Notes: generated by a model from the sequence alone, not told the origin. 32,585 nucleotides of DNA from Desulfobacterales bacterium (GCA_030145525.1 JAQYVL010000071.1:1-32585); one strand, 5' to 3'; shown: positions 14,809 to 25,306, numbered from the stretch's first letter. Numbers and translations: made by a program.

Positions 14809-16917
14809 ATGGAAATTTCATATAAGACTGATATTGGAGGAAAAACCTTTGATATACAGGTTGGCAAGCTCGCCAAGCAGGCTTCGGGTTCGGCTCTGGT
14901 ACAGCTTGGAGAGACAATTGTTCTGGTTACCGTGGCTGCAGCCAAATCAGAGAGAGCAGGGTTAGATTTTCTCCCTCTTACCGTTGAATATCAGGAAAAA
15001 ATTTATTCCGCAGGCCGGATTCCCGGAAATTATTTCAGGCGTGAAATTGGTCGTCCAAGTGAAAAAGAGATTTTAACCTGCCGTCTGATTGACAGACCTA
15101 TCCGGCCTCTTTTCCCCAAAAATTACTTTTTTGAAACACAGGTAATCGCAACTGTCCTGTCCATGGACAAAGAAAATGATCCTGATGTACTTGCGATGAT
15201 TGGAACATCGATTGCCCTCGAAATATCCGATATTCCCTTTGAAGGTCCCATTGCAGCCGTTCGGGTTGCCAGGATTGACGGTGAGTTTGTCGTGAACCCC
15301 ACAATAAGTCAGTGCAAAAACGAAAACTGTGACATCAATATAGTAGTTGCCGGATCAAAGACCGGTGTTGTCATGGTTGAAGGCGGCGGCAATGAGGTAA
15401 GTGAAACCGATATACTGGAGGCGATTTTTTTCGGTCACAATGCGATGCAGCCGTTTATCGACATTCAGAAAAAGATGAAGGAGGAAGTAGGTGTCGAGAA
15501 AAGGGTTCTGCCTGTTGTGGAAAAGGACCAGGCGCTGATAGACAGGCTTGAAGCCGAGACAAGGTCTGATTTTCGTGAAGCCCTTGTTGTTCCTGAAAAA
15601 ATTAAACGAAGCAATGCAGCAAGCAAAATAAAAACAAAGGTGCTGGAAGATCTGGGTGAAGAATATGAAGATCGTAAGGCGGAGATCAGCGGCATTCTAA
15701 AAGATATACAAAAATCCATAAGCCGCAGCCTGATCCTGGATGAAGGACGCCGGATGGACAACCGCAGGTTTGATGAAGTAAGGACGATTACATGCGAGGT
15801 GGGCAATCTTCCCAGACCTCATGGAAGCGCACTTTTTACCCGCGGAGAAACACAGGTGCTCGGTGTGCTGACCCTCGGGTCCGGTCAGGATGAACAGCGG
15901 GTTGAAACCTTGGGCGGAGAAGAGTTCAGACCGTTCATGCTCCACTATAATTTTCCGCCATATTCAGTTGGAGAAGTGAGGCGGGTGGGCGGGCCCAGCC
16001 GTCGTGATATCGGTCACGGAAACCTGGCAACCCGGGCCATTGAGAAAGTTCTGCCGAGCAAGGAGGAATTCGATTATACGATTCGCCTTGTTTCGGAGGT
16101 TTTTGAATCGAACGGATCGTCTTCCATGGGAACGGTCTGCTCGGGCATTCTCGCTTTGATGGATGGCGGTATTCCCATAAAGGCGCCGGTATCCGGCATT
16201 GCCATGGGTCTTGTAAAGGAAGGAGACAAGACCGTTATTTTGTCTGATATACTTGGGGATGAGGACCATACCGGTGATATGGATTTTAAGGTCGCAGGCA
16301 CAAAGGATGGAATCACAGCGCTCCAGATGGATATCAAGATTCATGAGCTTTCCAGGGAAATTATGGACAAAGCACTGGAGCAGGCAAAACAGGGGCGCTT
16401 GCATATTCTTGATAAAATGATGGAAGCCTTGAGCAAATCACGGGATGAAATATCACCCTACGCACCGAAAATCATATCGATAAAAATTAATCCCGATAAG
16501 ATTCGTGATATTATTGGGCCCGGCGGTAAGGTTATCCGGGCTCTTCAGGCTGAAACCAACACCCGCATTGAAGTGGATGATTCCGGAGAGGTAAAGATTT
16601 CCGCCCTGACCCAGGAAGAGGGTAACGCGGCAATGAAAATGATTGAAGATATTGCCATGGACCCTGAAGTGGGTAAGATATATGAAGGAAAGGTTGTAAA
16701 AATAACCGATTTCGGAGCATTTGTACAGGTTAAGCCGGGTACGGACGGGCTGGTCCATATTTCTCAGCTTGCCAACCATCATGTCAAAAAAGTTACAGAT
16801 GTTGTTAATGAAGGCGATATCATAAAAGTCAAGGTTCTGGAAGTAACACGGGACGGAAAAATTCGACTGAGCCTCAAGGATGCGCTGGAAGAAAACGATG
16901 GAGAGAGGCATTCATAA
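14809..16917 (+). CDS. pnp: Polynucleotide phosphorylase
   Basis: PNPase degrades RNA 3' to 5' with phosphate and is a core enzyme of mRNA decay. From ATG 14809 the protein has 702 residues. It has two RNase PH-like domains ('[25 protein letters not shown]'; '[16 protein letters not shown]', '[11 protein letters not shown]', '[16 protein letters not shown]'), a KH domain ('[20 protein letters not shown]') and an S1 domain ('[27 protein letters not shown]'). A start 10 codons earlier (14779) is open but lies inside the leader stem. CAGGAG 6 nt before 14809 and family alignment favour 14809. The end overlaps the next gene by 20 nt. Confidence 0.97.
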   Translation: MEISYKTDIGGKTFDIQVGKLAKQASGSALVQLGETIVLVTVAAAKSERAGLDFLPLTVEYQEKIYSAGRIPGNYFRREIGRPSEKEILTCRLIDRPIRPLFPKNYFFETQVIATVLSMDKENDPDVLAMIGTSIALEISDIPFEGPIAAVRVARIDGEFVVNPTISQCKNENCDINIVVAGSKTGVVMVEGGGNEVSETDILEAIFFGHNAMQPFIDIQKKMKEEVGVEKRVLPVVEKDQALIDRLEAETRSDFREALVVPEKIKRSNAASKIKTKVLEDLGEEYEDRKAEISGILKDIQKSISRSLILDEGRRMDNRRFDEVRTITCEVGNLPRPHGSALFTRGETQVLGVLTLGSGQDEQRVETLGGEEFRPFMLHYNFPPYSVGEVRRVGGPSRRDIGHGNLATRAIEKVLPSKEEFDYTIRLVSEVFESNGSSSMGTVCSGILALMDGGIPIKAPVSGIAMGLVKEGDKTVILSDILGDEDHTGDMDFKVAGTKDGITALQMDIKIHELSREIMDKALEQAKQGRLHILDKMMEALSKSRDEISPYAPKIISIKINPDKIRDIIGPGGKVIRALQAETNTRIEVDDSGEVKISALTQEEGNAAMKMIEDIAMDPEVGKIYEGKVVKITDFGAFVQVKPGTDGLVHISQLANHHVKKVTDVVNEGDIIKVKVLEVTRDGKIRLSLKDALEENDGERHS

Positions 16918-18157
16918 AACTGTCCTGAATAATGGCGTTACTCTTTTAACACAGAGGGTTCCTCATGCCCGATCCGTATCAATGGGAGTCTGGGTAAACG
17001 TTGGTGCAAGGGATGAAACTCTCGATCAGAGCGGGCTTTCCCATTTTATCGAGCATATGATTTTCAAGGGGACCCGTAAAAGAGATGCTTTTCAGATTGC
17101 AAAAGAGTTTGATGCCATCGGCGGCCAGACCAATGCCTTCACCTCCATGGAGATTACCTGTTACCATGCAAAAGTCATGGATACCCATCTTTCGACTATG
17201 GTGGATATTCTCTCCGATATTTTTTTAAATTCAGTTTTCAGCTCTGAAGAAGTGGAAAAGGAACGCCCTGTAATCCTTCAGGAGCTCGGAATGGTGGAAG
17301 ACAATCCTGAAGAATGGGCCCACACGCTTCTTTTGAAGAGCTTCTGGGGCGATCATCCGCTGGGGCGATCCATAATCGGCACCCAGGAAAATATTATCCG
17401 GTTTGATGCGGATACAATTAAAAGTTTTCTGGAACAGTTCTATCAGCCGGATAGAATTGTCATTTCTGCCGCGGGAAATCTTGAACACAAAAATTTTGAG
17501 AGTTTAATAAGACCCTCCTTTGAAACCGTTAAAAAGGGAAACAGCCTTCCCGAACGTATTCCCCCTTGTGCAAAGCCATCAGCCAATATCAGTCAGAGAG
17601 AGCTGGAACAGGTCCATATCTGCCTGGCCACATCCGGAATTACAACAACGGATACGAGGCGTTATGCCTTTTCTCTCATGAATACTATCCTGGGAGGAAA
17701 TATGAGTTCACGGCTTTTTCAGGATATTCGCGAGCGCCGCGGACTGGCTTATTCGGTTTATTCATTTGCCTCTTCGCATACAGATACAGGTATGCTTGGA
17801 ATCTATGCCGGGGTTTCACCTAAAAAAACAGACGAAGTTATGGAACTTCTGGTTGATCAAATCAAGAAATTGGAATATTCTCGGATAAGGGAGTCTGAGC
17901 TTTCCGATGCAAAACAGTATACAAAAGGGAATATTCTGCTTTCATCGGAAAACATGGACAACCTGATGGTTCGAATTGCTCAGAATGAGATCAGTTTCGG
18001 GCATGAAATTCCGATTCAGGCGGTTTTAGATGAAATTGAAAAAGTAACTGTAGATGATATAATGGAGCTGAACCATTCGCTTTTAAAAGAAAAGTGCCTG
18101 GCCCTAAGTGTCCTTGGTCCTGTTTCAGACCTGAAAACGGATATATCGCTCAATTAA
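16898..18157 (+). CDS. M16 family zinc peptidase
   Basis: A 419-residue pitrilysin/insulinase-type protease. The inverted zinc motif HFIEH (residues 49-53) and the third ligand E129, 76 residues later ('ILQELGM'), are intact, so it should be catalytically active. The C-terminal half has '[22 protein letters not shown]', the typical second M16 domain. Such genes often follow pnp. The natural substrate is unknown. ATG 16898 is preferred over ATG 16880 because GGAAG stands 6 nt before it. No signal peptide is seen, so it is probably cytoplasmic. Confidence 0.93.
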   Translation: MERGIHKTVLNNGVTLLTQRVPHARSVSMGVWVNVGARDETLDQSGLSHFIEHMIFKGTRKRDAFQIAKEFDAIGGQTNAFTSMEITCYHAKVMDTHLSTMVDILSDIFLNSVFSSEEVEKERPVILQELGMVEDNPEEWAHTLLLKSFWGDHPLGRSIIGTQENIIRFDADTIKSFLEQFYQPDRIVISAAGNLEHKNFESLIRPSFETVKKGNSLPERIPPCAKPSANISQRELEQVHICLATSGITTTDTRRYAFSLMNTILGGNMSSRLFQDIRERRGLAYSVYSFASSHTDTGMLGIYAGVSPKKTDEVMELLVDQIKKLEYSRIRESELSDAKQYTKGNILLSSENMDNLMVRIAQNEISFGHEIPIQAVLDEIEKVTVDDIMELNHSLLKEKCLALSVLGPVSDLKTDISLN

Positions 18158-18178
18158 AGATTATTATTAAAGGCTAAC

Positions 18179-18634
18179 ATGAGCAAACCTGTTATAAAAT
18201 TTCTTCGACTGCGACCGGATCAAGATGCTGATGTTCCCCTGCCTCGCTATATGACTTCCCAATCCGCCGGGATGGACATAAGCGCGGCTCTTGATAAAGA
18301 TTTTATCCTTGAGCCCGGAGCCATCAGCCTGATTTCTACCGGGTTTGCCATGGCGCTTCCTCCCGGCTTTGAGGCCCAGATCAGGCCGAGAAGCGGTCTG
18401 GCGGTTAAACATGGAATCGGACTTATTAATTCGCCCGGAACAATTGATTCGGATTACCGGGGTGAGGTTAAAATTGCAGTTGTCAATTTGGGAAAAGAAT
18501 CTTATACATTTCACCGGGGCGACAGAATTGCACAGATGATCATTAAAAAGGTATACCAGGCGCGCGTCTCTGTAGTAGAAGAGCTGGATGAAACCGGACG
18601 GAACACAGGCGGGTTCGGTCATACCGGGGTATAG
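18179..18634 (+). CDS. dut: dUTP diphosphatase
   Basis: A trimeric dUTPase that hydrolyses dUTP to dUMP and keeps uracil out of DNA. All five motifs are visible in 151 residues: AGMDI, RPRSGLA, 'GTIDSDYRGEV' with the catalytic Asp, 'GDRIAQMII' and the C-terminal arm 'RNTGGFGHTG'. It follows the M16 gene by 21 nt and probably belongs to the same transcript. Confidence 0.97.
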   Translation: MSKPVIKFLRLRPDQDADVPLPRYMTSQSAGMDISAALDKDFILEPGAISLISTGFAMALPPGFEAQIRPRSGLAVKHGIGLINSPGTIDSDYRGEVKIAVVNLGKESYTFHRGDRIAQMIIKKVYQARVSVVEELDETGRNTGGFGHTGV

Positions 18635-18638
18635 AATT

Positions 18639-19430
18639 TTGAACACAAAGAGATCGGATTCAAACCTGAGCATTTGCGTTCTGGCAAGCGGCAGCAAGGG
18701 GAATGCTATTTTTGTATCCGATGGATCGACATCCATCCTTTTTGATGCAGGTCTTTCCGGAATAGAGATTGAACGAAGGCTTGAGTCAAAAGAACTTGAT
18801 CCCGAACAGATTGATGCCATTGTCGTTTCGCATGAACATGGCGATCATATTCAGGGTGTCGGGGTTCTCTCCCGGCGTTATCGGCTTCCTGTACATATCA
18901 CTAAAAAAACACATCGGGCAGCAGGAAACTTTTTAGGAAAACTCCATATACCCGTTAATTTTAAATGCGGCAACCCATTCAGCATCGGCTCTTTAGCCAT
19001 ACACCCTTTTTCGATTTCACATGATGCGGTTGATCCGGTCGGTTTCACGATAAGCAGAAACGGGATCAGGCTCGGCATTGCAACCGATCTCGGCATTGCA
19101 ACAACCATGGTAAGGGAGCATTTAAAGGGATGCGACCTTATTGTTATGGAGGCCAATCATGATTCCCGAATGCTTTCCGAGGGACCCTATCCATGGCCTC
19201 TTAAACAGCGGGTTAAAAGCAGAGCGGGCCATCTTTCAAATGATGATGCAAAGGTTCTTCTGGCTGAGGTAAAACAGAAGCGCCTTAAACACGTAATACT
19301 GGCCCACTTGAGCGAGACCAACAATACACAGGAAAAGGCTGTTTCAAGGGTTGGTGAGGCAATTTCCGGATCTGAAATCAATTTAGTCGTTGCACGCCAG
19401 GACTGCTCAAGTCAGATGATTCAGGTGTAA
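18639..19430 (+). CDS. MBL-fold metallohydrolase (YycJ/WalJ-like)
   Basis: A metallo-beta-lactamase fold protein of about 263 residues. It opens with the family start 'ICVLASGSKGNAIFV', followed by 'ILFDAGLS', the metal motif SHEHGDH, 'FSISHDAVDPVGFTI' and 'IATDLG', and ends with 'HLSETNN'. This subgroup resembles YycJ/WalJ-type predicted nucleases or phosphodiesterases. The start is uncertain. TTG at 18639 has GGGG 9 nt upstream and fits the family. ATG at 18588 would add 17 residues and overlap dut by 47 nt. It converges with the DUF362 gene. Confidence 0.87.
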   Translation: MNTKRSDSNLSICVLASGSKGNAIFVSDGSTSILFDAGLSGIEIERRLESKELDPEQIDAIVVSHEHGDHIQGVGVLSRRYRLPVHITKKTHRAAGNFLGKLHIPVNFKCGNPFSIGSLAIHPFSISHDAVDPVGFTISRNGIRLGIATDLGIATTMVREHLKGCDLIVMEANHDSRMLSEGPYPWPLKQRVKSRAGHLSNDDAKVLLAEVKQKRLKHVILAHLSETNNTQEKAVSRVGEAISGSEINLVVARQDCSSQMIQV

Positions 19431-19456
19431 AAAAAGCGTATTGTTCAAATGACGGC

Positions 19457-20593
19457 TCAGGGCTTGTTTTTACTTTTTTGTTTCTGGGGCAGGGGCGCAA
19501 GCTCGTAGTTTCGGGTTCCGAGACCTATTTTTTCAGCATAGTCGAGTTGAATGGACCAGTCAACATATGGATAGAGCCCCTGAAATTTGTCTTCTCCGGC
19601 CTCCCTGTTTTCTTTCAGGCAGGAACCGGGCAGAGCTTTTTCCTTGTTCACAAGATCGACGGATGCCTGATCGATAGCAACCGGATCGGTGGAGGCGACG
19701 ATTCCGATATCCCGGACAAGGGGAGAATCGTTATGGCCGTAACAGTCGCAGGCAGGGGAGATGTCGGTGATAAAATTGACAAAAAGGGCTTTGTCGGCCT
19801 TTCCTTTCAGAACACCCATGGTGTACTCGACCATATTCTCCAGAAATACCGGGACAGACTGATCCCACTGAATCTGAATTGCGCTGTTCGGGCAGATAAG
19901 GATACACTCTCCGCATCCGATACATGTTTCCGGACTGATGAAGGCCTTTTTATCAGTAACTGATATTGCCTGCTGCGAGCAGTGCGGGATACAATCTTCG
20001 CAGCCAATGCATTTTTTTGCGACAACTTTCGGGCTGACGGTGGAATGCTGGGCGAGTTTTCCTTTTCTGGAAGCACAGCCCATTCCGATGTTTTTAAGGG
20101 TTCCGCCAAATCCTGAAAGTTCGTGCCCCTTGAAATGAGCAACGGAGACAATTGAATCCGCATTTATGATCTCAGATCCGATATAGACCTCTTTGAACCG
20201 GTTTTGGTTAATTTCAACAGCCACCTCGCTTTTGCCTCTCAAGCCGTCGGCAATCACGATGGGTGCATCTACAACCGAATAGGCAAAACCGTTTTGAAAT
20301 GCAGTTTTCAAATGGTTAACGGAATCGCTGCGTGTTCCCGCATATACGGTGTTGGCATCGGTTAAAAAGGGAGCGCCTCCGGCTTTTCGGATTGTATCTA
20401 CGATCTTTCGAAAAAAAACCGGCCGGATAAACGCCGAGTTTCCCAGTTCCCCGAAATGCAGCTTGACGGCAACTATTTCCCGTTTGGCAACAATCTGATT
20501 TAAGCCGGCTGTTTCCAGAAGCCTTCCAAGTTTGGAGATCAGATTTTCTTTGTGACCTGCACTCAAGTCAGTAAAATAAACCGTACTTTTCAT
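19457..20593 (-). CDS. DUF362 protein with two [4Fe-4S] clusters
   Basis: A 378-residue protein. The N-terminal DUF362 domain (about 1-185) has 'VAVKLHFGELGNSAFIRP' and 'VAHFKGHELSGFGGTLKNIGMGCASRKGK'. A ferredoxin segment follows with two binding sets, CIGCEDCIPHC and CIGCGECILIC. A second DUF362-like part contains 'DCYGHNDSPLVRDIGIVASTDPVAIDQASVDLVN'. Such proteins are common in anaerobes and are probably electron-transfer or iron-sulfur enzymes; the reaction is unknown. There is no signal peptide or membrane segment. AAGGGGG precedes the start codon. It stands alone on the minus strand and converges with the MBL gene. Confidence 0.9.
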   Translation of the reverse strand: MKSTVYFTDLSAGHKENLISKLGRLLETAGLNQIVAKREIVAVKLHFGELGNSAFIRPVFFRKIVDTIRKAGGAPFLTDANTVYAGTRSDSVNHLKTAFQNGFAYSVVDAPIVIADGLRGKSEVAVEINQNRFKEVYIGSEIINADSIVSVAHFKGHELSGFGGTLKNIGMGCASRKGKLAQHSTVSPKVVAKKCIGCEDCIPHCSQQAISVTDKKAFISPETCIGCGECILICPNSAIQIQWDQSVPVFLENMVEYTMGVLKGKADKALFVNFITDISPACDCYGHNDSPLVRDIGIVASTDPVAIDQASVDLVNKEKALPGSCLKENREAGEDKFQGLYPYVDWSIQLDYAEKIGLGTRNYELAPLPQKQKSKNKP

Positions 20594-20928
20594 GATTCCC
20601 CCTTATTAAAATCTTCTTCTGTTTTGAATTAAAGAGAAAAATATGGAAGACCTCCTCTTTCATCATTTCCGTTAATACGGTAATAGTTTAAGTTCCTATC
20701 CTTCCATAAATATAATTAGAACAATGCTATACGTATGCCATATTTTCGCAAATGCGACAATCCCTAATTGCAGTATCTGAAGTTGTCCTGGAGATGAATT
20801 CCAGGCGGAAAATTCAAATTACGTGTTGTATTTTGTTGATTTTTTTTGTAAACATGAATTGTATTCTATAAAAAGAACAGCTTTCATATTTGAGGATTAC
20901 TCCGATTTTGAATAAGCGGAGGGAATAA
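20594..20928. other. Divergent intergenic region
   Basis: This 335-bp AT-rich gap lies between the divergent DUF362 and lipoprotein genes, so it should hold promoters for both. A weak plus-strand candidate is TTGTAA followed about 15 bp later by TATAAA, near 20847-20873. CTCCG (20900-20904) can pair with CGGAG (20917-20921), which would cover part of the lipoprotein Shine-Dalgarno GGAGG. No gene was found. Confidence 0.4.
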
Positions 20929-21495
20929 ATGAGTTCTAAAAAATGGTCATCATGGAAGACTGGCTGCATATTGCCGGGGCTGCTTTTCGTGTTTATCATG
21001 GTTTTCAGCGGATGTGCAGCCAAGAAGGGCAGGGTTGAAGGCCTTTCCCCTTATTATCCCGGACCTCAGATTGCTGTTGAGCCAATTGTTGCAAGGCTTG
21101 GGATTTCAACTCTGTTAAAAACGCCTATTCGGATCGGCGGCATGGGTTTTGACCCTGGGGATACGGTTTTTATTGACATTGTTGGTGGGGAGGGGAAGAA
21201 GTCCATATCGATTCCGGTGGATTCGGGAGATGTAGATCTGCATGGCGGGTTTACAGTCGAAATCAGTCAGGAAGTGAAACTGCTTGAGATTTTGAGACTT
21301 GATATTGATCCGAGCAACAATAAACCCATAATTGTCCGCTCTACGATTCCTCCAGGGGCGTATGTTTTAAAGGCTGAGAGCGTCGAGGCTGATAAAAAGG
21401 CGGAATGTGTGATTCGGTTCGAAGCTCCGAATAAAATGGATCGTTTTAAGGACTGGTTAAAGGTTAAGCTGAGAAAAATCAAAAAGAAAAGGTAA
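20929..21495 (+). CDS. Predicted lipoprotein of unknown function
   Basis: A 188-residue protein with a positively charged N-terminus, a hydrophobic segment (about 12-27) and a lipobox-like FSGC with the Cys near residue 29. It is probably cleaved by signal peptidase II and lipid-anchored. The mature part is beta-rich, with 'TPIRIGGMGFDPGDTVFIDIVGG' and 'IPPGAYVLKAES', which resembles an Ig-like or carbohydrate-binding style sandwich. The C-terminus is strongly basic. I do not recognise the family. GGAGG precedes the ATG. It converges with the HD-GYP gene with 26 nt between. Confidence 0.75.
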   Translation: MSSKKWSSWKTGCILPGLLFVFIMVFSGCAAKKGRVEGLSPYYPGPQIAVEPIVARLGISTLLKTPIRIGGMGFDPGDTVFIDIVGGEGKKSISIPVDSGDVDLHGGFTVEISQEVKLLEILRLDIDPSNNKPIIVRSTIPPGAYVLKAESVEADKKAECVIRFEAPNKMDRFKDWLKVKLRKIKKKR

Positions 21496-21521
21496 GGTTC
21501 TGAAACCGCTGCTGAGCAATC

Positions 21522-22667
21522 CTACATACTGATAAGTTTTATGAAACTATCAATAAGAAAAGGATTAAATGCGGTCCCCTTTTCTTCGGTCAAAATTTTA
21601 ATGATTAGTTCAGTGCTTTTTGGCGGGCTGTAAGAGCGCCGGCTCCTCATGGCATCAAACACATCTGCAACGGCAATCATCTGGCTGACAATATTTGGGT
21701 TCCACTTACCCTTGATTAACGGATAGCCCGTTCCGTCATATTTAATGTGATGTTCCAGGGCGCCCAATACAGCTATCCTGGGCATGTTTTCAAGCCCTAA
21801 AATATAACGCGCACCTTTGGTTGTATGCGTTTCAATAATCGCTCTTTCTTCTCTGGATAATTTTCCCGGCTTATTCAATATCTCTTCCGGGATAAACAGC
21901 TTGCCTGCATCATGCATAACAGAGGCAACACCGATCTGATAAAGGTGCTCGCCGGAAAAGCCAAGTGATTCCGCCTGACTCATGGTCAGAATGCAAACAT
22001 TGATAACATGTGTGAAGGTATATTCATCTACAGATTTCAGTGACGCCAGCATGCTGATGGGATTTATGCCTTGTGTGAAACCTTTGACAAAGGCGCTGAT
22101 CATCTCTTCTACTCCGCGAATATCAAGCTGTTTTTTTTTGATCTTGATATCGCGGTAAATTCCTTTTATTTCAGACAGGGTGGCATCCCGAAGCGAAATG
22201 ATATCTTTCAGATTTTCATATGAATTATCCGACAATGATTCATCTTGAGAAAGTTCTGTATCATCCACCCTGATTTCAACCTTGCCTAACTTTATATGCT
22301 CGCTGCTTTTGAGAGCAGTCGTTTCAGATGAGGCAAGATCCTTAATCAGTTGATAAAGGATCTCTTTGGAAAGCCCTTCTATAAATGTAATTCTTTCAAT
22401 GTTGTTTTCCTGGAGTATGGTTACAAACTGATATATGTTCGGCCCACCGTCCTGAACGGTCTGATTGTTAAAAACAAGGTTCTCCCCGATAACGATCAGA
22501 GTTATTTCCTGTCCGATCTGAAGAATGCGGTCAAGTTCGAGATATGTTAATTCAATATATTGCTTTACCTGCGGGTGTTTGAAAGTGTAAAGCCGGGAGT
22601 TTGATATTGCGGCATTAAACGCTTTGATGATCTGCAGAAGATCTTTTTTATATTCGATTTCAGGCAT
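21522..22667 (-). CDS. HD-GYP domain protein
   Basis: A 381-residue probable cyclic di-GMP phosphodiesterase. The C-terminal HD-GYP domain (about 205-381) has HDAGK (252-256), 'HHIKYDGTGYP' with HH at 306-307 and GTGYP at 312-316, and 'VADVFDAMRSRRSY'. Metal-binding residues look intact. The N-terminal part (about 14-135) is not a receiver or a transmembrane sensor. It resembles the N-terminus of the HEAT-repeat protein encoded just upstream ('FVTILQENNIERITFIEGLSKE' here). The two genes are 81 nt apart on the same strand and are probably co-transcribed. The substrate is inferred from the family. Confidence 0.92.
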   Translation of the reverse strand: MPEIEYKKDLLQIIKAFNAAISNSRLYTFKHPQVKQYIELTYLELDRILQIGQEITLIVIGENLVFNNQTVQDGGPNIYQFVTILQENNIERITFIEGLSKEILYQLIKDLASSETTALKSSEHIKLGKVEIRVDDTELSQDESLSDNSYENLKDIISLRDATLSEIKGIYRDIKIKKKQLDIRGVEEMISAFVKGFTQGINPISMLASLKSVDEYTFTHVINVCILTMSQAESLGFSGEHLYQIGVASVMHDAGKLFIPEEILNKPGKLSREERAIIETHTTKGARYILGLENMPRIAVLGALEHHIKYDGTGYPLIKGKWNPNIVSQMIAVADVFDAMRSRRSYSPPKSTELIIKILTEEKGTAFNPFLIDSFIKLISM

Positions 22668-22748
22668 TTTATGATAAGAGTAAAAAATTTTTAGATTTTA
22701 TTTTTGCAGACCTCGGTCTGATTATTTTATAAAAATTAAAGCTGTGTT

Positions 22749-25010
22749 TCATGTTCCTTCTTTCAGGCTTTTCGGATTTAACTCCATGCGCTTATTCATG
22801 AGTGCTTGGCATAGTTCTCTGATTTTTTTATTTTTCAACTGCAGCCCAATCTGTAGAAGGGGGAAAATATCTGTTTGCTGATATCCTTCCAGGGTTTCAA
22901 AAATGGTTTGCTTCATCTTTGATAGGGTTTTTGGATAAAAAGTGAAAGAGGTTTTTAGAATTTTTTGCAAAACCGTGATTGTATCCGGATTGCCTATACT
23001 GCCGAGCGCTTTTATCAGCTCTTCATTCTGCTGTATGGCGGATCGAAACAGCATCAGGCGCCGCATCATTTTGTTGAGATCGTTTGCAGTTTCCTGCACC
23101 CTGTAATGGCCTGCCAGACGAATGGCATTGGATGCGACCTCCGGCTGGTTTGAGCGAAGCAGTTGGCGAAGAAGATCCCCTGCCTCAGGAATTTTAAACT
23201 TTAAAAGTGCGGAAAGAGCTTCCAGTTTAACATTTTCATCATGATGATTCAGAAGTCCTGTCAGGTTGGAGGCAATCTCTTTATTGCCCAGTTTTCGAAT
23301 CAGGATAACGAAATTCCTTACAAAATTCGGCCTGGGGTCGTTTATACGCTTCAGGGCCTCAAGAGATGCCATTCTGTTGAAATTGGACAGTATTTCGATT
23401 ATGGGCGCCGCATCTTTTGGATTCTCTTTTTTGGCATACATATTGACTGCTTCCGGAACAATCTTTGGGCCGAGCATGACAAGGAATTCGGAAGCATCGC
23501 TGTTTTTTTGATCTTCGAGCTTATCAAACGCGGCGACCGTCATTGCGATAAAAAGCGGTTTTTGAAATTCCTTCAGATACTCCTTTGCTATTGCCTGCAG
23601 CTCCGGATTGGATTTATGGATGGCGTGCATTTGAAACGTTACGAATATTTCTTTAAGAAATGAAAAATATTCATGTCCCTCAAGGTTGCTTTTCTGGGAG
23701 ATTGAAATGATTCTTTTCGAATAATCCAGGTATTCTTCCGGTTCGATCTCCTCATCCATAAAAGCTGTGAGAACGCGGGCAATCTGAAAATCAAGGTTGT
23801 TATCCTCCAGGGTTTTAATATGCTCTTCCAGGTTAAATGTATCGTCATCTGTCTTTTCAATAGTTGTTCTATCCGCAAGGCCTCTGAGAGTATCACGGTA
23901 TTCCTTTTCAACAAAATGCTCATAATCTTCCCGTTTAAAAAGTTCTCTGGCCTCGTCGGACTGAATTTCAGGGGGACTCCCCTCAAAAGAAGTTTTCAGC
24001 TCCTCAAAATTTTTATCATCCTTGAGATTTAAACCGGCCATTTTCTGTACAAAACTCATCAGAGCCGGTGAAATTTCCTTTCCTTCCTCATTGGCCTGAT
24101 TCAGCATTTCAACAACAATTTTTTCTTCGAGTCCTTCCAGTATTTTTTTGCCTTTTGGTGTCTCCGCCTTTGGATTACATTGGTCAAAGACTGCCCTTAA
24201 AAATTGACTTCTGATTTCAGGATTAAGATTCTGTAACAGTTGATTCAGGTTATCCATGTGCAGGAGATCCTGCTGGTCGGCAAACTCCCCATCTGATATG
24301 TCATGGATCTGGTTCGTGATAAATTGTTCAAAGATTAGCCTGGCCTTCGTTTCATCAACGTCCTGTTCGTTCAGAAAGCGGGCAAGTTCAACCGGGTTGA
24401 CTTGACCCGCATCCAGAAAGGGCAGGCTCTCTTCTGAATCTGAAATTGTTCCGGCGGTCAGACTGGTAACAAAATCATGCCAGATCGTGGAAGTTTGTTT
24501 TCTCTCATCACCGGTTCGATCGATAATGATCTCTTTTTCTTCCGTAAGATGAAGTTTGCTGAAATCAACTGTTTGAATCTTGATATTCGAGAGAGAGTAC
24601 TCAGACGCAAACGCTTTAATACCGCCTTTCTCACGAACGATATCAGGTCTGTTGGAGATAAGTCTGAGAAATCTGAGAAGTTCTTTTTTCTCAAGCCCCT
24701 TTAAAAATGTTACGGATACAATATCATGCTGTTTCAGGGGGATTGAAAATTCTTTGAATATTTTATTTTTCGGGTCCAGATATTCCTTTCCGATAAGCAG
24801 GGCATCATCGGCAACGGTAATTGTAAACTTTTCACGGGAACTAAAAATCAGATTCAGCGCATTAATGGAACGCTCAATGCTCTGCTCAACCTGTGCGTGG
24901 CCGTCAGGATAAATCAGAACATTTTTACGAGTAATATTGAGCTCTATGACGGCTTCAGCCGGTTCCTGGTTTTTCGGAATATCTTTCTCTGGTTTCTGGT
25001 TTTCTGCCAT
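22749..25010 (-). CDS. HEAT-repeat protein paired with HD-GYP gene
   Basis: A 753-residue protein, apparently cytoplasmic. Residues about 26-148 form an alpha/beta domain like the N-terminus of the HD-GYP neighbour ('FSIPLKQHDIVSVTFLKGLEKKE' against 'FVTILQENNIERITFIEGLSKE'). A long charged helical middle (about 150-550) is unrecognised. About 560-740 carries HEAT-like helical repeats ('NVKLEALSALLKFKIPEAGDLL', 'PEVASNAIRLAGHYRVQETA', 'ELIKALGSIGNPDTITVLQKIL'), usually a protein-binding scaffold. The ribosome-binding site is weak. It may recruit or regulate the phosphodiesterase; this is inference from context. Confidence 0.8.
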   Translation of the reverse strand: MAENQKPEKDIPKNQEPAEAVIELNITRKNVLIYPDGHAQVEQSIERSINALNLIFSSREKFTITVADDALLIGKEYLDPKNKIFKEFSIPLKQHDIVSVTFLKGLEKKELLRFLRLISNRPDIVREKGGIKAFASEYSLSNIKIQTVDFSKLHLTEEKEIIIDRTGDERKQTSTIWHDFVTSLTAGTISDSEESLPFLDAGQVNPVELARFLNEQDVDETKARLIFEQFITNQIHDISDGEFADQQDLLHMDNLNQLLQNLNPEIRSQFLRAVFDQCNPKAETPKGKKILEGLEEKIVVEMLNQANEEGKEISPALMSFVQKMAGLNLKDDKNFEELKTSFEGSPPEIQSDEARELFKREDYEHFVEKEYRDTLRGLADRTTIEKTDDDTFNLEEHIKTLEDNNLDFQIARVLTAFMDEEIEPEEYLDYSKRIISISQKSNLEGHEYFSFLKEIFVTFQMHAIHKSNPELQAIAKEYLKEFQKPLFIAMTVAAFDKLEDQKNSDASEFLVMLGPKIVPEAVNMYAKKENPKDAAPIIEILSNFNRMASLEALKRINDPRPNFVRNFVILIRKLGNKEIASNLTGLLNHHDENVKLEALSALLKFKIPEAGDLLRQLLRSNQPEVASNAIRLAGHYRVQETANDLNKMMRRLMLFRSAIQQNEELIKALGSIGNPDTITVLQKILKTSFTFYPKTLSKMKQTIFETLEGYQQTDIFPLLQIGLQLKNKKIRELCQALMNKRMELNPKSLKEGT

Positions 25011-25306
25011 TTCGCTATTTGAATACCGCCTTCTGAAGTGTTTTCCCTTAAAACCGGCAGGCGAAACTACTGATCTGACTTTTCGATACGGTGTTTATTA
25101 TCAAAAAAGATATATGAATACAACAGTTACATCCGGAATGCCTGGGCAGGAGTAAAAATTTTTTTGCGGAAACAGATTGTAGCGGCCACTTTTTTTATTT
25201 GCCAAAAGCCATCCGGAGTTATATGAGGAATGGATACAAGACAGGAATCCTACCGTCTTATAATCCGGAAAGCCAAACATATACAGATGGTTGAGAAAGA
25301 AATTTC
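25011..25306. other. Divergent gap before HAD-AIRS gene
   Basis: This region separates the divergent HEAT and HAD-AIRS genes. An exact TATAAT lies at 25259-25264 on the plus strand, about 43 bp before the HAD-AIRS start. The -35 position is not recognisable. No gene is supported. Confidence 0.35.
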
